Positions 17,463-27,800 of a stretch of DNA of 64,000 bases are shown here, in pieces. Every line of letters starts with the position of its first letter. Position 1 is the stretch's first letter. The notes under the pieces are model-generated. The model was given only the letters and a program-made list of their open reading frames with translations, was not told the DNA's origin and did not search any database. The DNA is taken from contig NZ_UNRE01000003.1 of assembly GCF_900537085.1 (NCBI RefSeq), positions 387,808 through 451,807 on the forward strand. The letters are read 5' to 3'. The DNA is from Agarivorans sp. Alg241-V36. Its GTDB lineage: Bacteria; Pseudomonadota; Gammaproteobacteria; Enterobacterales; Celerinatantimonadaceae. Both the position numbers and the translations under genes were made by a program.

Positions 17463-20400
17463 TTAGATACAATCTACGATTTTAATATCTCCTGGTGCCC
17501 AACCTATTCCTCTTTCAAATTTCTTACCTTCATCAGTAACGAATTCAACAAATAGAAAGTGGAAGTGCCCGTCTGGAAGATCTGCAGTGGGAATAACTAA
17601 GGGATCGCTAAGGTCAAATTCAGCAGTTGCCGTACCAGATTCACTGTTAGCCGATTCGGTATGCTCAATAATGTAATCATTAACCAGACCCCAACCAGCG
17701 TCCATATGTCGTAAGCGGAAGGTTAAACCATTACTGTTAACTTCTGCCCCTGAACCAGCATGATAGTTTGCCACCACATCAAGGGGTTGATTTGTACATA
17801 ACTCTGGTCCCATATATTTACTGTTGTCATCAAACACAACACTCGCTTCTACTAATGCCTCAACATCCAATGAAACGGTGTCTTTTATTTGACCAGCCAC
17901 TTCAGAGCCGACAGCAGTTGCGGTAATCACAACATTACCCGCAGCAATAGGAGTCACTTGACCACCAGTTGATACAGTTGCAATGCTTACATCAGATGAA
18001 GACCACAAAATTGAAGTATCGTCAGGTGTTTCTCCAGGTTCACTAGAAGTAATCTGCGCGGTTAGTTGGTAGTTTTGACCTATGTAAATAGCTTGCTCGT
18101 CCCAATCAATGCTAATGCCCGTTGCATAGACAGGGTCAAACTCTCCTGATTTAACTAGCAATGAAGTAGAGACACTTTCAGCCACAGTGGATTGCACAGT
18201 GATTGTTGCCTCGCCTAGCTCTAAAGCAGTGACTAAGCCCGTATCATTAACCGACACGAGATCTGGCGCGCTTGACGTGTAAGTCACACCATTTATCGCA
18301 TTAACCGGTGTAAAGCTTGGTGTGATCTGATAGCTATCACCAGGGCGCAGTTTACGCTCTTCGCGACCTAGGTCGATACCAATAGGTGCTGGCATTTCAG
18401 CATCATCGCTAGAAATTCGCTCATTGATAGCAGGAGCATTTAAATAAACGGTCTCACCATTACGCCATGTGACCTGGACTTGTTCGATAGCTGTAGATTT
18501 ACCTAAACCAAAATGCACAGTATTAAGTAAGCTTTGTGAGAAGTTTTCACCTGAAGAGCCAACACGCCTTGTATGAGACTTACCTGCAACTGACACTTTA
18601 ACAACTGCCGACATGGGATCTATATTGTGAACCGGACTATAACCAACGTGAACTAAACTATGACTGTCGGCAATCTCAGTTTGGTTTTTGTAGAGGTACC
18701 AAATACCGTCTTCACTACCATTAAGTAGGTCAACTTTGCCATCACGAGTGAGTGCAAAGGCTTGTCCCATGTCACCGTGACCGGGGTCTTTTGGATCATG
18801 AGCACCATGCATCTGGGTTAACTCAAACTTACCTTCACCGGTGTTAAGCAAAAGGTAGTCGGTAACACGTTCTTTTAAGAAACCATATCGATGAACAAAT
18901 ATATCGTTGTAACCGTTGTTGTTAAAGTCTCCATAAGTTACACCCCAGTGGTTGCCACCAGGAGGAAGGTTCCAATCACTGGTTTCATCAACGAATACAC
19001 CGCCTTTGTTGACCAGTAAAATGTCTTGTTGATTTCGATTCTGAGGTTCCCATGTAGTATTCACATTTTGAATATTATCCAGTGAGAACGCCACCTGCCA
19101 GAATACATCGTCATTTTTAACCCATTCAACATTCCACTTATTATCACCTACGTAGCCGATGTAAATACCGTTTTCTTCTCTACTTTCTGGCCAGCCCATT
19201 GCAGCTTCTTGAGCAATAGTTAGGTCTTCGGGAAGCGTGTAGTAATCCTCAACTTTAACCACTTCATGGGCAACTTTGTTCTCGCCCAGCATTATCGGGA
19301 AACCACCGTCATATTGACGATAAGTAAGGCGAAGATTTTTAAGCATGAACGAATCATCAACCGTGAGCTGCATAGTTCTTCTGCCCTGATTGCCATCATC
19401 GTTTAGGTCAAGTGTTTGTGACGTTGGATTGAAATCTAAAGAACGGTTTGAAAGCTGGTAATGCGGAAGCCCTTTTGATAAGTAGATATCTGCGAAACCA
19501 TTTCCGGTCACATCTACATCTGCTGCTGCTTGAACTTGCCACGTTTGGCGTACATTTTCAGGTAAAGCAGTATCTGTTACGTCGGTAAAAGTGAAATCAC
19601 CATTATTTTTCCACAATGTCATTGGTGTGAGGAACAATAAGTCATCTACACCATCGCCATCGTAATCTAAAACTAACACCCTCTCAGTATTGGCTTTTTC
19701 GATTCCGGCTACATCGATTCGACTGAAAGTGCCATCTAGATTGTTTTTATAAAATAGATGCTGGGCTCCACTATCACCGTTAATGCCTTCAGCATTAACA
19801 AATACTAGGTCAAGGAAACCATTGCCATTCATATCAATAAAGCGAGCACCGCGACCTCGAGCACTTTCGGTGATCCCTACCTCTTGGTATGACTCAGTTA
19901 GTGTAGTGTCCTCATTTACGAAAAAGTCAGGGTATGAAGGTGTTGTTCCGTTGCCGCCGCCACGAGTAACAATAACGCCAAGATCACCCGATAGGTTATA
20001 GTCACCTGCTGAGGTGCCATGCATGTCGCCCCAAGATAAAGAGCCATCCCAGTCGCCAGTGTTTAAGGTAAACGTTCCGTCTTGGTTATTCCAATAAAGT
20101 TGATTGGTTGGGCGCCAATTATGGTTATTGAGAATGAGGTCGTAGTAACCATTGTTATTAATATCGGCAACGGTTGGTCCACCATATTTAGGTAAATCCA
20201 ATTGGTCTGTTATTCCTACCTGTTCAGCAATATCGACAAATTTGGGCAACAATAGATCAGGGCGTTCACTAAACTCCATTTTATTAATGGTGATATCACC
20301 ACCACGAGCCATTAACTTAATCGTTTTTTGGCCAACCTCACCAATATCAACTAATGCATTGATGGTATTGATACCTGCATTTGGGATATCAATATTGTCT

Positions 20401-20666
20401 ATTGCAAGTTGATCATCGATATATAGTGATAAGTTGGCAAAATCCGTGTCGATGGCGACTTCGAAGTCAACACGTTGCAATGAATCACCACTTATATTTT
20501 TCTCAAGGGAGACAGGCTCAAAAATTCCCACAGTAAAGCTATCGTCTACTGGGGGCTGTGTATCAGCGTCAGAACTCTCACTACCACATCCATATAACGC
20601 AGTTAAAGAAGCAGCAAGCAAGCTTAGACAAAGACGCTTGTTAAAGCGTTCAACCGTGTAAGGCAT
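17463..20666 (-). CDS. CRTAC1-type FG-GAP/ASPIC lipoprotein with Ig-like domains
   Basis: 1067 residues. The signal peptide ends in a lipobox-like L-Y-G-C, so it is probably lipidated. Next come an N-terminal beta-sandwich of ~100 residues and a long FG-GAP/VCBS propeller region with repeated D-x-D/N-G-D/N-G-x-x-D calcium-type loops (G-N-G-F-L-D-L, D-Y-D-G-D-G-V-D-D, N-N-N-G-Y-N-D-I). An ASPIC/UnbV segment follows (G-S-S-G-E-N-F-S-Q-S ... F-G-L-G), then two BIG_2-type Ig-like domains and a ~110-residue C-terminal domain. The architecture suggests a surface protein that binds a polymer or another cell. No partner gene was seen next to it. Confidence 0.8.
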   Translation of the reverse strand: MPYTVERFNKRLCLSLLAASLTALYGCGSESSDADTQPPVDDSFTVGIFEPVSLEKNISGDSLQRVDFEVAIDTDFANLSLYIDDQLAIDNIDIPNAGINTINALVDIGEVGQKTIKLMARGGDITINKMEFSERPDLLLPKFVDIAEQVGITDQLDLPKYGGPTVADINNNGYYDLILNNHNWRPTNQLYWNNQDGTFTLNTGDWDGSLSWGDMHGTSAGDYNLSGDLGVIVTRGGGNGTTPSYPDFFVNEDTTLTESYQEVGITESARGRGARFIDMNGNGFLDLVFVNAEGINGDSGAQHLFYKNNLDGTFSRIDVAGIEKANTERVLVLDYDGDGVDDLLFLTPMTLWKNNGDFTFTDVTDTALPENVRQTWQVQAAADVDVTGNGFADIYLSKGLPHYQLSNRSLDFNPTSQTLDLNDDGNQGRRTMQLTVDDSFMLKNLRLTYRQYDGGFPIMLGENKVAHEVVKVEDYYTLPEDLTIAQEAAMGWPESREENGIYIGYVGDNKWNVEWVKNDDVFWQVAFSLDNIQNVNTTWEPQNRNQQDILLVNKGGVFVDETSDWNLPPGGNHWGVTYGDFNNNGYNDIFVHRYGFLKERVTDYLLLNTGEGKFELTQMHGAHDPKDPGHGDMGQAFALTRDGKVDLLNGSEDGIWYLYKNQTEIADSHSLVHVGYSPVHNIDPMSAVVKVSVAGKSHTRRVGSSGENFSQSLLNTVHFGLGKSTAIEQVQVTWRNGETVYLNAPAINERISSDDAEMPAPIGIDLGREERKLRPGDSYQITPSFTPVNAINGVTYTSSAPDLVSVNDTGLVTALELGEATITVQSTVAESVSTSLLVKSGEFDPVYATGISIDWDEQAIYIGQNYQLTAQITSSEPGETPDDTSILWSSSDVSIATVSTGGQVTPIAAGNVVITATAVGSEVAGQIKDTVSLDVEALVEASVVFDDNSKYMGPELCTNQPLDVVANYHAGSGAEVNSNGLTFRLRHMDAGWGLVNDYIIEHTESANSESGTATAEFDLSDPLVIPTADLPDGHFHFLFVEFVTDEGKKFERGIGWAPGDIKIVDCI

Positions 20667-20938
20667 ATTAAATCCTTTTTATTCAGAATATTACTGGAAC
20701 TAAGTTCACCATTAAGCTAATACACTGGTTAATCATCAATCAAATTTGGACAACCAAATGTGAGATTTTGATCTACATTGGTAAACCAATAGTGTGGAGT
20801 GAGTCGATATTTGAGCTTAAATTTACTGATGAAAATCCAAATTACTGTAATGATTAATCATTGATGAATACTTACTTCCACCTACATAGCTGTTGTAAAA
20901 ATAAGTAGGCCAAAACTAGAAACCAAGGCAAGCATCTA

Positions 20939-21376
20939 ATGTTTAAAGGAAAAAACTATTTGTTGCTCATATTTTTGAGTGTGTTCTGTTTGCTTACAAC
21001 AGGTATGAGTAGCGCGTGCGAAGATGGGCGATTTCATGGAAGCTATGACCCAATATTGAATAGACCAAAAAAGCTACCTGAAGGCGTAAGAGTAATAACG
21101 CCGAAGATATTGGACTTGGTTGACCGTGAGTTTAGCTACCAGGTAGTTATAGAATCTGATGGAGTGATTGAAGGCCTAGCAATAAAAATAGCACCCGGTC
21201 CAGGTGTGATTGTTAATAAAGAATCATTCGGTGTATTTGAAGATACGATGTCGCACACAGTAACGGCAAAATCTGTAGCCAATGTGATGACAATGACCTC
21301 GGTACAGATTCGCGGACGCTACAACGGACAAGAATTTAATGCCTATCGTTTTGTAACGGCTCTACCTAAAAAGTAA
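20939..21376 (+). CDS. Small exported protein, unknown
   Basis: 145 residues with a signal peptide (hydrophobic run L-L-L-I-F-L-S-V-F-C-L-L ending near S-S-A). The mature part looks like a single all-beta domain (V-I-E-S-D-G-V-I-E-G-L-A-I-K-I-A-P-G-P-G, Y-N-G-Q-E-F-N-A). No family was recognised. ATG 20939 has AAGG about 14 nt upstream. It is divergent from the CRTAC1-type gene, with 272 bp between them. Confidence 0.6.
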   Translation: MFKGKNYLLLIFLSVFCLLTTGMSSACEDGRFHGSYDPILNRPKKLPEGVRVITPKILDLVDREFSYQVVIESDGVIEGLAIKIAPGPGVIVNKESFGVFEDTMSHTVTAKSVANVMTMTSVQIRGRYNGQEFNAYRFVTALPKK

Positions 21377-21492
21377 CTATAGTGGCTAGGAACAGCTCTA
21401 GCGTAAGACATACTAGTGAGGGGTAGCAGTTTGACCTCTAACAAAACTTGTAGTTAAGTCTTACTGTTACAAGCAATAGGAAACCGATTTAT

Positions 21493-21531
21493 AGTAGAGC
21501 TTATCTCTGATTTACCGAGATAAACTCTACT
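21493..21531. terminator. Long imperfect inverted repeat between convergent genes
   Basis: AGTAGAG-c-TTATCTC, 9-nt loop, GAGATAA-a-CTCTACT: a 14-bp stem with one mismatch. No strong T-run on either strand, but the position between convergent genes suggests a terminator or mRNA end. Confidence 0.6.
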
Positions 21532-21537
21532 CAAATG

Positions 21538-23142
21538 TTACGCGCCTTTGTTTTGGCTAACTAGAGGTTGCTCAACTTCAGAAAGTAAACCTTTCACTAA
21601 ACTGATACAGCCTATGACCAGAATAACAGCGAAAGGTAGCGCGGCGATGATAGTTATTGACTGCAGCGCCTGCACTGAGTCGGTACCGCCAATCCACAAC
21701 ATCATCATAGCGATAAGCGCAGAGATAACTGCCCAAATAACCTTCTGCATTACAGGTAATTCCAGCTTACCGCCCGCGGTCATGCTATCGACGACGATTG
21801 AGCCAGAATCAAGGGTCGTAACAAAGAAAACGATGATCAGTGAAACGGCAATAATGGATAGAATATTGCCCATTGGATAAGCATCAAGCATATAGAACAA
21901 ACTTAACGAAACGTCTGCAATTCCTTGGTCAGCACCAAGCAGCCCAACTTTATCTATAATTTGTTGGATAGCGATACCGCCAAAGAACGACATCCAAGCT
22001 GCGGTTACTACGGTAGGTATGCACAATACACAAATTAGGAACTCGCGCACTGTTCGCCCTTTTGAAATTCGCGCTACGAACATACCAAACATTGGCGCAT
22101 AAGCTATCCACCAAGCCCAGTAAAACACCGTCCAGCCATGTAGCCAGGTGGTATCATCTCGACCAGAGTTCTGGCTTAAAGGAATAATATTCTTCACATA
22201 CCCTACTAGGCCTGTCAGCAATGAGTCTAATACAGTGGTGAAGTTAAGCAGGGCAAGAAAACCAAGGAATACAAAAGCAATGATCATGTTGAGGTTGCTC
22301 AACAGTTTAACGCCTCCGTCCATACCTCTCACAATGGAAACAATGGCTAGCCCCATGATGGTCAAAATAATAGCCATTTGAAGGAAAAGGCTGTTATCGA
22401 TACCAAATACATGGCTGATTCCACTTGCCGCTTGAGAACCACCTAAACCAAGTGAAGTGGCAAGGCCAAATAAAACAACCAATACCGCCATCACATCAAT
22501 AAGGTCACCAATCCTTCCCCATACCTTATCACCTAGCAGCGGGTAGAAAATGGAGCGAATGGAAAGCGGCAGGCCTTTGTTATACACAAAATACGCGAGA
22601 CACAGGGCTGTCATTCCGTATATCGCCCAAGCATGAAATCCCCAATGGAAAAGGGATGCGCCAAGCGCTAATTCACGCCCTTCTGCTGTAAATGGCTCTA
22701 CTCCTAAGGGTGTGCCAAACCAGTTTGTATAAAACGCCGTTGGTTCGGCTACTCCCCAAAAGATCAGCCCAATGCCCATACCTGCGGCAAACAGCATGGC
22801 GATCCATGAAACGGTGGAATAATCAGTTGTGGCCTTATCACCACCTAGTCGAATTTTCCCTAGAGGGGAAAAAGCGATACCAATTGCAAAAATCAATATG
22901 ATGTTTGCGCTCCACATGAAAACAAAATCGAATTTGGATAAAGCGGCGGCTTTAACGGTATCAATGGCGGCCTTTGCTTCTGCGGGCGAGAGGATGAGAA
23001 GAGCGACAATAAATAGAATAGACAAACCAGCTGAAGCAATGAAAACAGAGTTATGTATATCCATACCCCACTTGCTTATATTGTCTTGGCCGACTTCATA
23101 ATCAGTTGAATTTATACTGTATTTTTCAGATTTAAAATGCAT
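21538..23142 (-). CDS. BCCT-family transporter (betaine/choline/carnitine type)
   Basis: 534 residues with about 12 membrane helices. Family signatures: G-M-G-I-G-L-I-F-W-G-V-A-E-P and F-Y-W-A-W-W-I-A-Y-A-P. Imports a quaternary ammonium compound or DMSP, coupled to Na+ or H+, usually for osmoprotection. It lacks the long hydrophilic C-terminal osmosensing tail of BetP. No choline oxidation (bet) genes are nearby, so the substrate is open. It is transcribed alone. Confidence 0.9.
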   Translation of the reverse strand: MHFKSEKYSINSTDYEVGQDNISKWGMDIHNSVFIASAGLSILFIVALLILSPAEAKAAIDTVKAAALSKFDFVFMWSANIILIFAIGIAFSPLGKIRLGGDKATTDYSTVSWIAMLFAAGMGIGLIFWGVAEPTAFYTNWFGTPLGVEPFTAEGRELALGASLFHWGFHAWAIYGMTALCLAYFVYNKGLPLSIRSIFYPLLGDKVWGRIGDLIDVMAVLVVLFGLATSLGLGGSQAASGISHVFGIDNSLFLQMAIILTIMGLAIVSIVRGMDGGVKLLSNLNMIIAFVFLGFLALLNFTTVLDSLLTGLVGYVKNIIPLSQNSGRDDTTWLHGWTVFYWAWWIAYAPMFGMFVARISKGRTVREFLICVLCIPTVVTAAWMSFFGGIAIQQIIDKVGLLGADQGIADVSLSLFYMLDAYPMGNILSIIAVSLIIVFFVTTLDSGSIVVDSMTAGGKLELPVMQKVIWAVISALIAMMMLWIGGTDSVQALQSITIIAALPFAVILVIGCISLVKGLLSEVEQPLVSQNKGA

Positions 23143-23428
23143 AAAGAAAAGGCTTACTTATTCAGGTAAACGAATACGAAGACCGACCCCCATTGAGTGG
23201 TAATGATTAGATTTTTAACTCTTGGAAATAGTGTTAAAAAAACGAATTTACGTGTGGTTAGTGTTCAGAACGTAAACACTAAATGCAAGCGAGGAGTTTA
23301 ACATAAACGAGAAACCTATGAGATGACTTAGAACAGTGTTCTTAGCGGATATCGTCCTACTTCAAAGAAGGACTTTGGTCATCAAGTCGCTCAGGTTTTA
23401 AATTGGTGCATTGATAACCGGCCAAGAA

Positions 23429-23902
23429 CTAGCTGGCCACCCAAGTAACCGCTTCTTGTTTACTAGGACGTTCGAACTGTTGCCAAAACATCTCCATCAT
23501 TGCTGGAGTCATTTCATAGGCCTGCTCACCGCGATCCTTGTTACGTGAATAGGCGCGTTCACAACACAACTCAAAGCTTACATCTAGATAATGAATCTCA
23601 AACTCAAAGCCTTCAACTTGAGCCCACTTGGCCATTTTTGTTCGCTCTGCTTGTTGCCACAAGCCACAGTCAAAAATCACCGAGGTACCCAGTTTTAGTA
23701 AGGACAAAGCCGATTGTTGAAACAAGCTATAAAGGGCGGCTTTTCGAGCATCAAACACTTCACGTTCCATGTGCTCGCCAAATAAAGGGATCATCCATTC
23801 ATCCATAGTAAAGCGAAATGCCGGTAGCCCAGCCGCTAACTTTTTTGCGTAGGTGGTTTTACCTGAACCAATAAAACCACACAGAAAAATGACTTTAGCC
23901 AT
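23429..23902 (-). CDS. P-loop ATPase/kinase of the zeta-toxin/Cmp-kinase type
   Basis: 157 residues. Begins with a short strand and Walker A G-F-I-G-S-G-K-T-T (residues 9-17). It then has a D-E-W motif and R-A/R-N-K-D-R lid-like arginines, as in small AAA_33-type nucleotide-dependent phosphotransferases. The substrate is unknown. It lies 14 nt after the YoaP-like acetyltransferase gene, with a ribosome site just upstream, so the two form an operon. A decayed paralog of this gene lies at 16940-17290. Confidence 0.75.
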   Translation of the reverse strand: MAKVIFLCGFIGSGKTTYAKKLAAGLPAFRFTMDEWMIPLFGEHMEREVFDARKAALYSLFQQSALSLLKLGTSVIFDCGLWQQAERTKMAKWAQVEGFEFEIHYLDVSFELCCERAYSRNKDRGEQAYEMTPAMMEMFWQQFERPSKQEAVTWVAS

Positions 23903-23916
23903 TACTCTCCTTAAAT

Positions 23917-24693
23917 CTACGCCTTGGGCGCAATAAATTTGTCAAAGCGACTGTCCATGCATGCGCTTATATCGGTGGTAACAAATTTCCCCTGATAATA
24001 AAGGCTAAAGATAGTTTGTGGACAAGGGCAATTTTGCGCTTTTTCAACACTATCCAATTTAATAATAGTTAGCGGGATGTTCCGCTTGGCACAACTTTGC
24101 TGCAGCGACTGCAAGACATGATACTCGGCAAATGGACAGCGATTGGAATAGTAAACAAGGCAGCCTTGATGAACAGCAGTGGGTTCTGCATTATGCACCG
24201 AAGATGCGAAGCGCGGAATTTGCTCGTCTGTAGCAGTGCCTAGTTGATAAGCCAATAGTTGGAAGCCATTAGGCGCTTCATCAACCACTACAAAACCTTG
24301 CCTAAGCAGCCACTTAGTATCGCTCATAAAGTGGTATTTTTTTGTGCCAACTACCGCCACTACTCCAAACTTATTACTACTTTTAGCGACTGCAATAGCT
24401 TTAACTAACAAGGCTTTGCCATGGCCTTGTTTTTTGTACTTGCCCGAAACCCAAAAGCAACCCAACGCTAAATATTGCGGGGCGACAATGGGTAGCCAAG
24501 CTTGCTCCGCTGGCTGGTATTCAATAAATACTTTGGCTCTTTCGTTTAAGCGTTGAAATACTAAACCATGGTCAAATTGCTCACTCATCCAACGTTTTTT
24601 GGCTTGGTAGCTGTCGGCACATTTCTTATCGGAGAAACCGCAACAAATGTGTTCACTATCGATGTTGTCATGGCCGAGCTGTATGTATTCCAT
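23917..24693 (-). CDS. YoaP-like GNAT acetyltransferase with thioredoxin-like C-terminal domain
   Basis: 258 residues. The N-terminal GNAT domain carries the acetyl-CoA loop region K-K-Q-G-H-G-K-A-L-L. The C-terminal ~90 residues match the YoaP domain layout: Y-Y-S-N-R-C-P-F-A-E, then I-K-L-D-S-V-E-K-A-Q-N-C-P-C-P and F-S-L-Y-Y-Q-G-K-F-V-T. The family is poorly characterised; acceptor unknown. First gene of a two-gene operon with the P-loop ATPase. Confidence 0.75.
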   Translation of the reverse strand: MEYIQLGHDNIDSEHICCGFSDKKCADSYQAKKRWMSEQFDHGLVFQRLNERAKVFIEYQPAEQAWLPIVAPQYLALGCFWVSGKYKKQGHGKALLVKAIAVAKSSNKFGVVAVVGTKKYHFMSDTKWLLRQGFVVVDEAPNGFQLLAYQLGTATDEQIPRFASSVHNAEPTAVHQGCLVYYSNRCPFAEYHVLQSLQQSCAKRNIPLTIIKLDSVEKAQNCPCPQTIFSLYYQGKFVTTDISACMDSRFDKFIAPKA

Positions 24694-24810
24694 CTACAAG
24701 TAACCTTTGCTGATAGATAACTTAACTTTATCAGCCTATACCAATGCATATTGATGCTCGATAAAAGAGCAACTTAGGTGACGCCTAATTAATAACAAAA
24801 ACTATTCTAA

Positions 24811-27800
24811 TTAAGGCTCTGATACGCACGATACAGGTCGAAAAGAACCTGAAGTTGTAGACGCTTTATAACCATCGTGTAATGCCACAAACTCTATCCC
24901 TAGTGGCCCAACAGTGTTTGACCAATACCCATAAAAAGCAGACCAACCAAATTTGACAAACATGTTCCCGTGTTCAGCAAACAATCCTTCAAGCTCAGCA
25001 GATTCAACGGGCCGCCAATTAGTTTTTGAGTCAAATGCTAGAGTATTTAGATCTGCACAATATCGCTCATATTGCGAGATACCCCCGGCCCCATTTTGAG
25101 TCATTCTTGCGTAAACACCAGGAGGCCCATAAGACCCATCTTCGGTGTAAGTGTTGTGATAAGACAGACCTGTATTATTCACTGTATTGTCTACTGTATA
25201 ACCCATGGCAATAATTGCCGTTGTGCTAGGGTTATTTGTGTATAGCTTACCGGATGCATCGGGAGACACTTTGATACAATTTCCCGCAGCTGAAGCTACC
25301 CCGCATTCGGTTATGACAGGGGTTACCGTTAAGCTTTCTAATGGGCTAGTTTTACCATTTTGATTAGCACTTATGTCTGTAGAGCCCTGCATCACTGCCG
25401 TCGCAGCTCCAGCTACAACAGTAGCAACAGAGGTGTTAGTACTATTCCAAGAAGCAGTTGAGCTTATATCAGCGGTACTGCCATCGGTATAATGCCCCAT
25501 TGCTGTGAAATCACTATTTCTCGTCACCATGATTGTGCTGGATGTCGAGCTAACTTGAATACTGACTAACTCTGCAGCGGTTACAGTCAAGTTAACATTA
25601 TTACTATTAATACTACTCAAATTAGCAGTAATGGTAACGGTTCCTTCAAGTACCGCGGTAGCTAAGCCATTTACAATAGTGGCTATGCCAGTATTACTGC
25701 TGTTCCAGGCCACCAAGGTGCTTATATCTACAGTACTATTATCAGTATAAGTGCCAATAGCCGTGTACGTTTGGGTATTACCTTTAGCAATACTACTTGT
25801 TGCAGGTAAGATTTGTATGCTAACCAATTCTTCAGCAGTTACAGTAAGTGTAGCGGCGCTACTACGCCCGTTTAAGTTGGCGCTAATTGTAGTATTTCCT
25901 TCCAACACTGCAGTGGCCAAGCCGCCCACAACCGTTGCCGCACCTGAATTGCTGCTATTCCAAGCGACCAAAGAACTAATATTTCGAGTATTTCCGTCAG
26001 TGTAGGTGCCAGTAGCAATATATGTTTGAGTATTGCCCTTTGCCATGCTAGTTGAAGTTGGAGTGACTTGAATGCTAACCAATTCTTCAGCCGTAACAGT
26101 TAAACTAGCGTCGCTAGTAAGCCCGTTTAAGCTAGCGCCAATTGTAGCGCTTCCTTCGAGCACCGCCGAGGCTAAGCCATCCACAATAGTTGCTACGGAC
26201 GTATTGCTGCTACTCCAAGCAACTAAGGAGCTAATATCTTGAGTACTTTTGTCACTATAGGTTCCGGTGGCTAAGTAGGTTTGGGTAGTGCCCTTGGCGA
26301 TACTATTTACTGCTGGTGTGATTTGAATGCTAGTTAACTCTTCTTCAGTAACTGTTAGCGTTGCACTATCACTTATACCATTTAAACTAGCGCTTATTAC
26401 ACTTAAGCCTTCATAAACTGCAGTCGCTAAACCATTCACAATTGTAGCTACATTAGTCGCACTACTATTCCAGGCGACTAGATTGCTAATATCTGAAGTA
26501 CTGCCATCTGTATAAGTTCCGGTAGCGATGTAAGCTTGAACGCTGCCTTCAGGGAGTGAGCTTAAAGCCGGAGTAACTTGAATGCCAGTTAGCTCTTCTT
26601 CTGTCACTGTTAAGGTGGCGCTGCTACTAACGCCATTTAAACTAGCACTTATAACACTTGTACCTTCGTCAACTGCTGTCGCTAAACCAGTTACAATGGT
26701 TGCAACATCAGTCGCACTACTATGCCAGGCGACTAAATTGCTAATATCTAACGTGCTGCCATCTGTATAAGTTCCTGTAGCGATGTAAGCTTGAGCGCTG
26801 CCTTCTGGGAGCGAGCTTAAAGCCGGAGTAACTTGAATGCTAGTTAGCTCTTCTTCTGTCACTGTTAAGGTGGCGTTGTTACTCACGCCATTTAAACCAG
26901 CACTTATTACACTTGAGCCTTCGTCAACAGCTGTCGCTAAACCATTAACAATCGTTGCAATTTCAGTAGCACTGCTATCCCAAGTGACTAGATTACTAAT
27001 ATCTTGAGTACTGCCATCTGTATAGTATCCAGTAGCGATGTAATTCTGAGTTCCGCCTTCGGGAAGAGAACTTAAAGCGGGAGTGACTTGGATGCTAACC
27101 AGCTCTTCAGGCGAGACTGTAAGTTCCGCGCTATTACTAGTTACTCCATTCAAACTAGCAGTAATAACGCTGCCACCTTCAACAATTGAAGTAGCTAAAC
27201 CATTTTCTATGATTGCTACGCTAGATACACTGCTACTCCACACTGCTACTGAGCTAATGTCTAATGTGCTATTGTCAGCAAAAGTGCCTATTGCTACATA
27301 CTCTAAGGTCGTTCCGCGAGCTACAACACCTTCGCTAGGAGTCAGCTGAATAGATAAGAGCTCTGCGTTTGTTACTTCTAACTCAGCCACATTACTTTTA
27401 ATACCGAGTAACTCTGCGCTCAAAGTAGTAATACCAGGAGCTAAAGTTTTAAGTTCCCCCGCGTTAATGCTGACAACACTAGGAGAACCTGTTTCCCAGC
27501 TTACTTTATCTGTAATGTTCAAGACACTCTCATCAGTAAAAGTAGCTAGAGCCTGATAGCTATGTTCAATACCTACCGGCAAAATCATTTGGGCAGGAGT
27601 AAGTTGAATATCTACAAGAGTGGCAGCAGAAACGCTAATGTTAACAACATTACTTTCTACTCCATTATAGCTAGCAGTAACAATGGATGAGCCTGCTTTT
27701 ATTGCGTTAGCTTTATTGCCAACTATGCTGACAATATCTTGATCGCTACTGTTTAATACTACATAGTTCGTAAGGTCTCTCGTCGTGCCATCAAACAGTG

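Noticed and set aside
25320-27615. Regular spacing of repeats that could suggest a CRISPR-like or satellite array
   Set aside because: The unit is ~258 bp, stays in frame and encodes Ig-like domains of one protein; there are no short repeats with unique spacers.
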